Below, piece by piece: positions 1 to 6,985 of a stretch of 42,683 nucleotides of DNA; the stretch's first letter is position 1, and every line of letters starts with the position of its first letter. Position numbers and translations under genes: made by a program. The notes beneath the pieces are model-generated. The model was not told where the DNA came from. It searched no databases and saw only the letters and a program-made list of their open reading frames with translations. Source of the DNA: Parabacteroides sp. (GTDB lineage: Bacteria; Bacteroidota; Bacteroidia; Bacteroidales; Tannerellaceae); the NCBI GenBank assembly GCA_022775005.1, contig JALFJR010000063.1, forward strand, positions 1-42,683. The letters run 5' to 3'.

Positions 1-76
1 CTAACAAGGGCTTACCTGCTTTCAGCTGTTCAATAGCCTTGTTCTTGATACTCTCGAAATCAAACTCTTCTTTCAT
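1..76 (-). CDS. IS256-family transposase, N-terminal fragment cut by window edge
   Basis: Only the first 25 codons are in the window; the gene runs off the left edge. The reading begins MKEEFDFESIKNKAIEQL and continues with a lysine-rich stretch, which resembles the start of IS256-type (mutator-like, DDE) transposases of Bacteroidetes. Just upstream of the start is a strong inverted repeat followed by a terminal-repeat-like sequence, as expected for one end of an insertion sequence. Family assignment rests on a short N-terminus and on the neighbouring repeat, so it is moderately sure. Whether the rest of the transposase is intact cannot be seen. Confidence 0.55.
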   Translation of the reverse strand, partial: MKEEFDFESIKNKAIEQLKAGKPLL

Positions 77-80
77 AAAA

Positions 81-127
81 AAACTGTGTTAGCAAAGTTA
101 ATATTTTATTCTTTGCTGACACAGTTT
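81..127. repeat. 17-bp inverted repeat at insertion-sequence end
   Basis: Positions 81-97 and 111-127 are inverted copies of each other (one G-T-type mismatch in 17) around a 13-base A+T loop. The outer part, read on the minus strand, contains a run ending AAACTGTGTCAGC, similar to the TGTG-containing terminal repeats of IS256-type elements. It lies 5 bp upstream of the transposase start. The IS end is probably within about 20 bp to the right of this hairpin (near 135-145). The hairpin could form in RNA reading in from outside and limit transposase translation, a known device in insertion sequences; that role is inference. Confidence 0.55.
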
Positions 128-187
128 AATTTACATCCTCCTCACTGGAGAAATATTTGATGATCAGTTTAATCTAAAAGATTATAG

Positions 188-730
188 TTAATTATTTGTT
201 GCTCTGAAAACAGTAGAAACCTCGCCAAGAACAAAACCCTCTGAAATTCTATCGATTTCGTATGTTTCATATGATGTTATTATTCTTTTAAAATCGTTGT
301 CTACAATAAACTTCATATTCATGATGAAAGCAATTCCACTACGGCTTTTTATGCGAAATTTTTGTTGTATACTATATCCATCGTATGTGTTTTGTTCTAA
401 TGTTTCGTATTCACCAAAACCAGATAAATGTTTTTTGATTAATTTGTGAACATTATAAATATCATTTCTTTCATAGGCATTAAATGAAGAGTAAGTTTCT
501 TTGTATTCTTTTACAATTTCTTTTGCAGTGGAAATGGCTTGTAAATTACACCATATGGATTTGTTGCATTTTCTCACTTCCGTTTTGATGGGTTCATAAC
601 TGTCGTAATCATATGCAGTCGAATACATATGCTCTTTAATTAATTTTTCTCCTTTTGATTGTTCAGAAAGGCATGAGCTGAAGCTTACCATAATAAAAGT
701 AAGCATTAATACAATTCCAGTTTTTTTCAT
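188..730 (-). CDS. Hypothetical lipoprotein
   Basis: A 180-aa protein with an N-terminal lipoprotein signal: basic start, hydrophobic stretch over residues 5-19 and a lipobox-like FSSC with the cysteine at residue 20. The mature part is hydrophilic and lysine/tyrosine rich, with two further cysteines near residues 55-62 (RKCNKSIWC). I recognise no family. It starts 8 bp after the stop of the upstream XRE regulator gene on the same strand, so the two are probably co-transcribed. Codon use is A+T-rich like the rest of the mobile segment. Membrane anchoring is inferred from the signal; function is unknown. Confidence 0.7.
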   Translation of the reverse strand: MKKTGIVLMLTFIMVSFSSCLSEQSKGEKLIKEHMYSTAYDYDSYEPIKTEVRKCNKSIWCNLQAISTAKEIVKEYKETYSSFNAYERNDIYNVHKLIKKHLSGFGEYETLEQNTYDGYSIQQKFRIKSRSGIAFIMNMKFIVDNDFKRIITSYETYEIDRISEGFVLGEVSTVFRATNN

Positions 731-738
731 ATTGTCTT

Positions 739-1023
739 CTATTTTAATATTTTATTTAATTCTTCTCTACTATTAAACTGATAGATTTTCCCCTTTATCT
801 TGATGTAACCTTCTATCGTATCATCATCTATCGGGTCGAACAGGCTTTTGATAGATACACCCAAAGCGGTAGCCATCTTTTCAATGGTATCAAGTCGAGC
901 ATTACCATACATTGCTCTGTTCAATGAAGCAGGGTCAACACCCATTTCGGCAGCAAGGTCTTTGAGCTGCTTCTTTTGCTCCTTACATAGTCTCTTTACG
1001 TTTTCGGCTAATACTTTCTCCAT
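739..1023 (-). CDS. XRE-family helix-turn-helix regulator
   Basis: A 94-aa protein beginning MEKVLAENVKRLCKEQ. Residues about 5-65 form a Cro/C1-type HTH: LKDLAAEMGVDPASLNRAMYG with the following LDTIEKMATALGVSIKSLF is typical of the five-helix XRE fold. The C-terminal ~25 residues (GYIKIKGKIYQF) look like a short beta segment. A longer reading from a GTG at 1041 is possible, but a -7 promoter box (1041-1048, minus strand) sits exactly there, so I prefer the ATG at 1023. It is divergent from the serine recombinase at 1151 and upstream of a lipoprotein gene. It probably controls both directions through the inverted repeat at 1101-1117. Confidence 0.8.
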   Translation of the reverse strand: MEKVLAENVKRLCKEQKKQLKDLAAEMGVDPASLNRAMYGNARLDTIEKMATALGVSIKSLFDPIDDDTIEGYIKIKGKIYQFNSREELNKILK

Positions 1024-1040
1024 AAATCCATTCTTTAGCA

Positions 1041-1048
1041 CAAAGCTA
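1041..1048 (-). promoter_or_regulatory. -7 box of XRE gene promoter
   Basis: Read on the minus strand this is TAGCTTTG, matching the Bacteroidetes -7 consensus TAnnTTTG. It gives a transcription start about 12 bp before the ATG at 1023. No clear -33 box was seen. Confidence 0.45.
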
Positions 1049-1100
1049 ATGATTTTGTTTTAATTATCAAATATTTTATCACTCATTTATATTTTAATCA

Positions 1101-1139
1101 ATCCTGATTTGCAGGATAATTCCTGTTTATGTATATTTG
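1101..1139 (+). promoter_or_regulatory. Bacteroidetes promoter with operator-like dyad, serine recombinase gene
   Basis: TTTG (1108-1111), a 20-bp spacer and TATATTTG (1132-1139) match the sigma-ABfr consensus of Bacteroidetes. The dyad ATCCTG-atttg-CAGGAT (1101-1117) overlaps the -33 box, and a third TCCTG lies in the spacer. This is what an operator for the divergent XRE regulator would look like. The promoter match is direct; binding by the XRE protein is inference. Confidence 0.6.
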
Positions 1140-1150
1140 TGGTGGATTAA

Positions 1151-1789
1151 ATGATATATGAATCAATTATGATGAAGACGGTAATTTTTGCAAGAGTTTC
1201 AACAAGTGTTCAAGAATACGATAGACAAGTAAATGAACTGACAGCATTTGCCAATGGTAATGGTTGGGTTGTCGAAGCTGTGTTTGCCGAAAAAGTGTCG
1301 GGAGCAAAAGCAAACAATGAACGTACCGAACTTCTGAACATGATAAGTTATGTCGAGGCTAACCATATAGATAAGGTATTAGTGACGGAGTTGAGCCGTT
1401 TGGGTCGTGATATCTTGCAAGTCCTTGAAGTTATCGAAATGCTGAATGGTAAGGGTATCAGTCTTTACATTCAAAATTATAATATCGAGACATTGACTAA
1501 GGAAGGTAAGGTTAATGCAATGAGCCAATTCTTGATAACCATTTTGGCAGAGGTTGCACGAATGGAACGGAAGACCATTCGGGAAAGAGTGGAAAGCGGT
1601 TACAAGAACTATCGTGCAGCAGGTGGTAAGGTTGGTCGTAAAGCAGGTTATCAGAAATCGGAATCAATGATGAAAGAGCAGTACACAGAAGAAATCAAGC
1701 TCTTGAAGAAGGGGTATTCATTACGGAACATTTCTAAGATTACGGGTACATCAATCAACACCATACGCAAGTGCAAGAGCCTCATCTAA
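1151..1789 (+). CDS. Small serine recombinase (resolvase/invertase family)
   Basis: A 212-aa site-specific recombinase of the resolvase/invertase type. The N-terminal catalytic domain has the nucleophile serine in IFARVSTSVQEYDRQ and the conserved arginines in ELSRLGRD; the E-helix region ARMERKTIRERVESG precedes a linker and a C-terminal helix-turn-helix (LKKGYSLRNISKITGTSINTIRK). Length fits the small serine recombinases that invert promoters or resolve cointegrates. Translation may begin at the internal ATG at 1169 or 1172 (MKTVIFARVS), because the first ATG is only about 6 bp from the predicted transcript start. Divergent from the XRE regulator. No invertible repeats flanking it were found in the window. 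Confidence 0.85.
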   Translation: MIYESIMMKTVIFARVSTSVQEYDRQVNELTAFANGNGWVVEAVFAEKVSGAKANNERTELLNMISYVEANHIDKVLVTELSRLGRDILQVLEVIEMLNGKGISLYIQNYNIETLTKEGKVNAMSQFLITILAEVARMERKTIRERVESGYKNYRAAGGKVGRKAGYQKSESMMKEQYTEEIKLLKKGYSLRNISKITGTSINTIRKCKSLI

Positions 1790-1790
1790 T

Positions 1791-1821
1791 TTTGCTTTGT
1801 AAATTCTTTTTGGTATATTTG
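1791..1821 (+). promoter_or_regulatory. Bacteroidetes promoter upstream of recombinase leader
   Basis: TTTG (1791-1794), a 19-bp spacer and TATATTTG (1814-1821) form a near-perfect TTTG/TAnnTTTG promoter. It begins right after the small recombinase stop codon, and would transcribe the two tiny ORFs and the large recombinase that follow. Confidence 0.6.
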
Positions 1822-1840
1822 AACATGTGACAAGCGTTCT

Positions 1841-1966
1841 ATGACATTGTGGATAACGGAGGTCGCCAATCAGGCACAAGAAAACCAGCGACAGACGGAA
1901 AATTTAGAAAGGTATCAAAACCAGGTTACTATTGCAAAAATTGATACGGAGATTATCAAAAACTGA
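1841..1966 (+). CDS. Possible 41-aa ORF or gene remnant
   Basis: A short open frame starting MTLWITEVANQAQENQRQ and ending IIKN, rich in Q, N and E, with coiled-coil-like spacing. It begins about 14 bp after the predicted transcript start of the promoter at 1791-1821. I recognise no family. The 160 bp that follow (1967-2126) contain broken stretches open in different frames (for example GYLPTIGLPLLSWLSN near 2030-2080), so this may be the relic of a larger, degraded gene rather than a working peptide. Low confidence. Confidence 0.25.
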   Translation: MTLWITEVANQAQENQRQTENLERYQNQVTIAKIDTEIIKN

Positions 1967-2126
1967 AATGTAGTTCAGTCTTAGCCGCTCCTTGAAGAAG
2001 TAGGTTTATTGCAAACACGAAAGGCAATGGTCGGGTATTTGCCGACAATCGGTTTACCATTGTTGAGCTGGCTATCAAATACCAAAAATAAGTGCCAAGC
2101 GTGGCACACTGAAAATTTTATGCTGA

Positions 2127-2258
2127 ATGTTTAGTGAAGAGGAATTAAAGTCGTATGAAGAAGTATTCAATCAATTAGGCATTACAAGCCAAGAAGAACA
2201 AAAACAAGTACTTGAATTTATGTATTCAATAGGTACAATCATTTATAATAATAAGTAA
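2127..2258 (+). CDS. Small 43-aa protein preceding the large recombinase
   Basis: The frame reads MFSEEELKSYEEVFNQLG and ends IIYNNK, an acidic helical small protein. It stops 17 bp before the large serine recombinase start, in the same direction, so it is likely translated from the same message. Similar small ORFs often precede recombinase genes in Bacteroidetes mobile elements, and it could be a cofactor or directionality-type partner; that role is inference. No domain is recognised. Confidence 0.5.
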   Translation: MFSEEELKSYEEVFNQLGITSQEEQKQVLEFMYSIGTIIYNNK

Positions 2259-2275
2259 AATACAATTTTATAGTT

Positions 2276-3807
2276 ATGAAAAAAAAGAAGGTAAAAGTAA
2301 CAGAATTTTCAAAGTTAGAAAATAAGGTCGCTGCTCTTTGGACAAGAGTAAGCACTGAAAAGCAAGAAAGAAATAATTGCAGTTTAGAGAACCAGCAGCG
2401 TACTTGTAGAGAATACGCTGAACGTCATGGTATCACTATCAAAAAAGAATTTGGTGGCACTCATGAGAGTGCAAAGACGGAAGGTAAGATGTATCGTGAA
2501 ATGATTGCTGAGGTTGCAAGAGATAAAGAAATCAACATCATTTTGGTGTACTCATTTGACCGTTTCAGTCGTGCTGGTTCAGAAGCCATCATGACAAAGG
2601 CATATTTGAAGACCAAGGGTATTTATGTTATATCAGCAACCCAAGCCACTGACCCAGATAGTGCAGCTGGTACATTTATGGAAAACATTCTGTTCTTGTT
2701 CAATCAGTTTGAGAACGATATGCGTAGGGATAAGTGTGTTACAGGTATGAGAGAATGTTTGAAGAAGGGGTATTGGTTCGGGCAGGTCCCATTGGGTTAT
2801 GACCGTAAAAAGGTAGGTCGTGAACATATCATTACCGTCAATGAGGACGGCAAAAAGTTAAAAAATGCTTTTTTATGGAAAGCAAACGAAGGGTTAGGAG
2901 ATATTGCCATAGTGGATAGGTTGAAGTCTTTGGGATTGGATGTTGACCGTAAGCACCTAAACAAAATTTTGCAGAACATTTTCTATTGTGGCTATATCAA
3001 ACATAGTCTTTTAGGTGATGAGATAATCAAAGGTAAACATGAGCCATTGATTGATGAGGATATATTTAATAAGGTAAATGGTCTTTCAAATGCTGGTTAT
3101 GAGCATAGAGAGGTTACGGATGAATTTCCTTTGAAGCGTCATGTTGTATGTTCGGATTGTGGAGGTTATCTTACGGGATATACCATGAAAGCAAGAGGTG
3201 GTAATTATTACAAGTGCAATAAAAAGGGGTGCAAGAGCAATCATAGTACCGATAAGATGCACCAAAAATATACGGAGTTGCTGAATGGGTATAAGATACT
3301 CAGGAACTCATTCCAGTGCTCATAGACGTATTTAGAAAGGTTTTCAAGGATAATAATGATATGAAGGATGAAACTCGCAGGATGCTCTTAAAACGCCAAA
3401 CGGAGTGTAAGCAAAAGTTGGAAAGGGTACAAGTTCGTTATGGCTTGGATGAAATCAGTGATGAGGTTTACCAGACTACTTTGAGGCATTTGACTACTGA
3501 AATGGCAGAAATTAGTAGAGGGTTGGAAGAAGCCAACAAAAACTTATCGAACATGAGCAAATACATTGATGAAGCAGTTGCAATGTCTTGTAAATTAGAT
3601 ACTTTATGGAATAGCGGTAACTTTGAAAACCGTCAAAGTTTACAGAAATTGATATTTCCAGCGGGTGTTTTGTTTGATAAGGAAAATGACGATTATCGAA
3701 CAAAAAATGAGAATGAAGTATTCAAGATATTCCGTAGGTTATCAGCAAGTTACGAAGAAGAAAAACAAAAGCGACAACCGAAATTATTCGATTGTCGCCT
3801 TGTGTCG
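2276..3807 (+). pseudogene. Large serine recombinase, interrupted by a frameshift
   Basis: The first frame (2276-3325) carries the catalytic domain with the nucleophile serine in ALWTRVSTEKQ and the arginine region YSFDRFSRAGSEA. It continues with the Recombinase domain and a zinc beta-ribbon (VVCSDCGGYL and YKCNKKGCKSN). Near 3297-3303 the frame is lost: the expected continuation (QELIPVLIDVFRKVFK) is in another frame, which runs on as the C-terminal coiled-coil half. A one-base deletion explains this. Together the parts give about 510 residues, normal for large serine integrases, so the gene was complete before the lesion. No slippery heptamer is visible, so programmed shifting is unlikely. 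It sits at the right end of the A+T-rich mobile segment and presumably integrated it. Confidence 0.8.
3771..3798. repeat. 28-bp dyad at element/chromosome junction
   Basis: GCGACAAcCGAA (3771-3782) pairs with TTCGaTTGTCGC (3787-3798) with one mismatch and a 4-base centre. It lies at the very 3' end of the recombinase reading frame, 10 bp before the glycosidase remnant starts. A dyad of this size at the junction suits a serine-integrase attachment half-site, or a terminator-like hairpin. The attachment role is inference; the other end of the element is outside the window. Confidence 0.5.
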
Positions 3808-3975
3808 GACAATGGCGACCCCAACGATCCGGAAAGTCTCAGTCGCCCGGAGCGACGTGCCTACTATGGCAAAGCCTTGGTCGTGGTGCGTGGAAACCGA
3901 GAATCCGGCACGCTCACCCTTCGAGCCGAAGCCGAAGGACTGCCGGAAGCAACTTTGCGGATTGCCGTTGATTAA
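3808..3975 (+). pseudogene. Glycoside hydrolase family 2 (beta-galactosidase type), C-terminal fragment
   Basis: The last ~55 codons read NGDPNDPESLSRPERRAYYG, then KALVVVRGNRESGTLTLRAE and a short end. This matches the final immunoglobulin-like domain of Bacteroidetes GH2 beta-galactosidases, where a G(N/D)P motif is followed by RRxAxxGxALVxV and an SGTLTLxAxxxGL strand pattern. The catalytic domains are absent. The fragment is G+C-rich like the chromosome to its right, unlike the A+T-rich recombinase to its left, and it is fused in frame to the recombinase tail. The simplest reading is that the mobile element inserted into the 3' end of a GH2 gene and separated this tail from the rest, which may lie beyond the left edge. 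Confidence 0.7.
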
Positions 3976-3985
3976 GTAAAAACAG

Positions 3986-4663
3986 TCAGAACAAACTCTT
4001 CAACAGGAAAAAGAGGATGGGGACAGCCAAGGAGGGCAACAGATTGAGCGTCTTGCAATCCTTGATCTGCAAGATGCCTAAACCGGAAGCGGCGATTAAC
4101 GTCCCACCGACAATAGAGATCTCGGTCACCATCGCATCAGGAATCACGCCACCGGCGAGCTTCGCCGCTAAATAGAAAGCGCCTTGCCAACAGAAAAGGA
4201 CGGGTGCGGCAAGCACCATGCCGATGCCGTAAGTGGTAGCCAAGACCGCAGAGGTCACTAAGTCGAGCGTGGCATTGGTAAAGAGGAAGGTATGATCGCC
4301 ATAGAGGGCACTCATCATCGGGCCAACGATAGAGAGCGTACCGATGCAATAGAGCAGGATACCAGTGGAGAGCCCCTGCGCTAAATTGGACTTGGAGAAA
4401 CGGTTGACCAAACGATTGAAACGTCCATTGAGGTCGAGCATCGTGCCTATCACACCACCCACTGAAAGGCTAACAATGAAGAGAATGGGATATTCACTTT
4501 TGGGTAGATGGTTGCAGACGGCATTGAAGCCCAACGCTAAAGAGGCCAAACCCATCGCGGTGAACATCACCTTTTGGTATGGCTCCTTGATGCCGCGCTT
4601 GGCAAAGTGTCCGACGCAGCTGCCCACGATAATCGTGATCGTATTGACTATGGTTCCTATCAT
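3986..4663 (-). CDS. DUF554 family membrane protein
   Basis: A 225-aa integral membrane protein beginning MIGTIVNTITIIVGSCVGHF and containing about six to seven hydrophobic segments with glycine-rich turns (SVGGVIGTMLDL, IGTLSIVGPMMSALYGD, GGTLIAASGLGILQIKD). This pattern, including the N-terminal GTIVN and the later GPM, identifies the DUF554 (YdfK-like) family, a possible transporter of unknown substrate. A longer reading from 4744 exists, but it would start inside the upstream gene and read through a terminator hairpin (4689-4712), so the ATG at 4663 is the likely start. Its stop is 10 bp from the GH2 fragment stop on the other strand (convergent). Function is not established. Confidence 0.85.
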   Translation of the reverse strand: MIGTIVNTITIIVGSCVGHFAKRGIKEPYQKVMFTAMGLASLALGFNAVCNHLPKSEYPILFIVSLSVGGVIGTMLDLNGRFNRLVNRFSKSNLAQGLSTGILLYCIGTLSIVGPMMSALYGDHTFLFTNATLDLVTSAVLATTYGIGMVLAAPVLFCWQGAFYLAAKLAGGVIPDAMVTEISIVGGTLIAASGLGILQIKDCKTLNLLPSLAVPILFFLLKSLF

Positions 4664-4688
4664 AACTATGTAGAATAAAAACAGAAAA

Positions 4689-4712
4689 GAAGGGCGGCAA
4701 ATGCCGCCCTTC
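4689..4712 (-). terminator. Rho-independent terminator of the beta-eliminating lyase gene
   Basis: GAAGGGCGGC and GCCGCCCTTC form a perfect 10-bp stem with a 4-base loop, followed on the minus strand by a T-rich run (TTTTCTGTTTTT). It lies 15 bp after the lyase stop codon and before the DUF554 start. Confidence 0.85.
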
Positions 4713-4727
4713 GAATTATCAATTGGA

Positions 4728-6179
4728 TTATAAGCTATCGCCAAAATCAGCTCTGAACTTAGCAGCCAACTTCTCTTGCCAATCGCTCAGCGGTTTCAAG
4801 CGGCCGAAGAAGAAGCGAAGCACCTCAGGCTCCTCCTCCCATTTCAGACCACCAATCAACTTACGATTGTCATACAACCACTTCACGCGGTCTGCGCAAT
4901 ACTTGATCTGTGACAAGGTGAAGACACGGCGCGGACAAGCCAAGCGCAACAGCTCCAACTCAGCATAACGTTCCGTACCATCCTCGTTACGTTGCTCAGA
5001 GATCGTACCACGCTCCATACCACGGATACCACCGGCGATATACAAAGCGGCAGCCAACGCACCAGCGGGATATTGATCGTGCGGCATACCCTCCAAGAAC
5101 TCTGAAGCGTTGATGTGCGCACCCAGACCACCAGCGGGCAGGATGACAGGAACACCATAGGCATCCAACTCCTTCACCAATTGCTCGATAAAGATCGGGC
5201 CTTGGCTGATGATCTCCTCATCCATTGTCTCTTGCAAGCCGACTGCGATAGCCTCCATGGAACGAACCTCCATACCACCGTAGGTCAAGAAGCCCTCGAA
5301 CAGAGGAATGAAAGCTTTCATCTTCAAGATCAAATCCTCGTTGTTGGAGATGATACCACCACCACGAGCGAAACCTAACTTTCGTGCGGAGAAGTAGATC
5401 AAATCCATCGCATCCGCTAACTTGCGAGTGATCTCACGGATCGACATATCCTTGCAAGCGGCCTCACGCACCTTGATGAAGTAGAGGTTATCCTGTAAAA
5501 GGGAAGCATCGAGCACGGTCATGATGCCATATTGCTTACACAGCGCAGATACCTGCAACATGTTCTCCAAAGAGAGCGGTTGACCACCGATCAAGTTCGT
5601 ACCGGCCTCGATACGTACGAACGGAATATGCTCAGGGCCAACTTTCTTGATCAATGCCTCTAAGCGAGGAATATCGAAGTTACCCTTGAAAGGATCTGTA
5701 TTGCGGGGATCCAATCCGGAGAGGCAAACCAGCTCCTCCACACGACCACCCAAACGGGTGATATGTGCCTTCGTCGTCGTGAAATGGAAGTTCATCGGGA
5801 TCACATCACCCGGTCTAACAAATGCCTCCGCCAAGATGTTCTCACAGGCACGACCTTGGTGAGCCGGCAAGAAATACTTCGTACCGAAGACATCCTCCAA
5901 CGATTTCAACAAACGATTACAAGTCTCTGAACCTGCGTATGAATCATCGGCCTGCATCATGGCAGCCATCTGGTTGTCTGACATGGCGTTGACACCTGAG
6001 TCGGTCAACATATCCATGAAAACGTCTTTGTTCTGGAGCAAGAAGGTGTTGTTTCCTGCGGCGTTCATTTTGGCTACACGCTCTTCCACTGTGGGTAAGA
6101 ACAATTTCTGTACGACACGTACCTTGTGCATTTCCAAAGGTACCTGCTGGTCTTTACAATAGAATTTTACTTCTGACAT
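4728..6179 (-). CDS. Tryptophanase/tyrosine phenol-lyase family PLP enzyme (phenol-lyase-like)
   Basis: A 483-aa beta-eliminating lyase of fold-type I, which would split an aromatic amino acid to pyruvate, ammonia and indole or phenol. Family features are clear: DMLTDSGVNAMSDNQ, Tyr81 in SYAGSE, Arg110 in AHQGRACEN, GGQPLSLEN, the PLP-binding Lys267 in FSARKLGF, and the substrate-carboxylate Arg412 in ELLRLACPRR. Several positions agree with tyrosine phenol-lyase rather than tryptophanase: FTTT at 133-136, Arg390 in MERGTIS, and LRFF at 454-457 where tryptophanase has LRHF. Two oddities: the arginine after the PLP-pyridine Asp224 (DSAR in tryptophanase) is Leu227, and the protein is about 20 residues longer than usual at the C-terminus. 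It stands alone with its own promoter and terminator. Substrate is uncertain; automatic annotation would likely say tryptophanase. Confidence 0.85.
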   Translation of the reverse strand: MSEVKFYCKDQQVPLEMHKVRVVQKLFLPTVEERVAKMNAAGNNTFLLQNKDVFMDMLTDSGVNAMSDNQMAAMMQADDSYAGSETCNRLLKSLEDVFGTKYFLPAHQGRACENILAEAFVRPGDVIPMNFHFTTTKAHITRLGGRVEELVCLSGLDPRNTDPFKGNFDIPRLEALIKKVGPEHIPFVRIEAGTNLIGGQPLSLENMLQVSALCKQYGIMTVLDASLLQDNLYFIKVREAACKDMSIREITRKLADAMDLIYFSARKLGFARGGGIISNNEDLILKMKAFIPLFEGFLTYGGMEVRSMEAIAVGLQETMDEEIISQGPIFIEQLVKELDAYGVPVILPAGGLGAHINASEFLEGMPHDQYPAGALAAALYIAGGIRGMERGTISEQRNEDGTERYAELELLRLACPRRVFTLSQIKYCADRVKWLYDNRKLIGGLKWEEEPEVLRFFFGRLKPLSDWQEKLAAKFRADFGDSL

Positions 6180-6241
6180 TTTCCTTGGTATCTAAATATT
6201 ACTGTATATACGAGTTTGTCATTAACTATTTTTTTGGGCAG

Positions 6242-6272
6242 CAAAAGTAACAGAAAACTTTGATTCTGCAAA
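6242..6272 (-). promoter_or_regulatory. Bacteroidetes promoter of the beta-eliminating lyase gene
   Basis: On the minus strand: TTTG (6269-6272), a 19-bp spacer, then TACTTTTG (6242-6249). Both boxes and the spacing fit the consensus exactly. The predicted transcript starts near 6236 and has a leader of about 57 bases before the ATG at 6179. Confidence 0.75.
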
Positions 6273-6333
6273 TATAAATCCAGATTTTACTTGAAATTCA
6301 TAGCAAAACCCCTCTTACAATGACAATCTCTCA

Positions 6334-6546
6334 CTAATAATAGAGAATAGCCAGCACACCACAAGAGATTAATCCTATTCCCAGCAGCACATAAAAAAGA
6401 CGGGCACCGGTGCGACCCAACCATCTCACGAAGGTTTGCGCGGCGCTCGTCTGAAAGTACCACTCCAGGTCGAGCACTGCTGCGACCACGGAGAAAACAC
6501 CCAAGCCAATAAAGAGGGCAAAAATAAAATATTCGGAAGGTGTCAT
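6334..6546 (-). CDS. Imm17-like small membrane protein
   Basis: A 70-aa protein with two predicted membrane helices (about residues 5-25 and 48-68) joined by a loop, DLEWYFQTSAAQTFVRWLGR, followed by GARLFYVLLG. This W-F...R-W-LGR-GAR-FY pattern is what I know from Bacteroidetes proteins assigned to the immunity 17 family. It begins 3 bp after tsaE on the same strand and so is probably in the tsaE/porX operon. No toxin gene is nearby, so an immunity role is doubtful here; it may simply be a small conserved inner-membrane protein. Confidence 0.6.
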   Translation of the reverse strand: MTPSEYFIFALFIGLGVFSVVAAVLDLEWYFQTSAAQTFVRWLGRTGARLFYVLLGIGLISCGVLAILYY

Positions 6547-6549
6547 CGC

Positions 6550-6969
6550 TTAATCCACGGCTACGGTTCGTGAGCCATCGGTATTCTCGGTGATGCGCAC
6601 ATTCACCACGTCGCCGGGCAACAGGTCATCCACCTTCTCCGGCCACTCAATGAAGCAGAGCGCACCGCTGTAGAAATAATCCTCCGTGCCAATATCTTCC
6701 GCCTCGCTCAGCTTATTGATGCGATAGAAATCGAAATGGTAGATCAACTCACCGGTCGTGTCGCTCCGATACTCGTTAATGATGGCGAACGTCGGGCTGT
6801 TGATCACATCCTCAACGCCTAACTCCTCGCAGATTGCTTTGATAAACGTCGTCTTTCCCGCTCCCATCGGGCCGTAGAAAGCAAATACCGTACGATCGTC
6901 CATACCAGCGATAAACTCTTTCGCCGCTTCACGAATCGTCTCTAAACTCTTAATTTGAATGGTTTGCAT
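6550..6969 (-). CDS. tsaE: tRNA threonylcarbamoyladenosine biosynthesis ATPase TsaE
   Basis: A 139-aa ATPase that works with TsaB, TsaC and TsaD to make the t6A modification at position 37 of ANN-decoding tRNAs, in the cytoplasm. The Walker A motif is [10 protein letters not shown] (residues about 31-40), followed by the family marks [17 protein letters not shown] and CFIEWPEK. Length is normal. It lies 16 bp downstream of porX and 3 bp upstream of the Imm17-like gene, all on the minus strand, suggesting one transcript. Confidence 0.95.
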   Translation of the reverse strand: MQTIQIKSLETIREAAKEFIAGMDDRTVFAFYGPMGAGKTTFIKAICEELGVEDVINSPTFAIINEYRSDTTGELIYHFDFYRINKLSEAEDIGTEDYFYSGALCFIEWPEKVDDLLPGDVVNVRITENTDGSRTVAVD

Positions 6970-6985
6970 ATTATTTGTTCGTATT

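Noticed and set aside
1151-1789. Phase-variable promoter inversion near the small serine recombinase
   Set aside because: No pair of inverted repeats bracketing a promoter was found within the window on either side.
3290-3316. Programmed -1 frameshifting in the large recombinase
   Set aside because: No X-XXY-YYZ slippery heptamer or following structure is visible at the frame change; a one-base deletion is simpler.
4664-4744. N-terminal extension of the DUF554 protein
   Set aside because: It would overlap the lyase stop codon and be translated through a strong terminator hairpin; the family start motif lies at the internal ATG.
6334-6546. A toxin-immunity or defence locus around the Imm17-like gene
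   Set aside because: No toxin, nuclease or defence gene is nearby; the neighbours are tsaE and porX.
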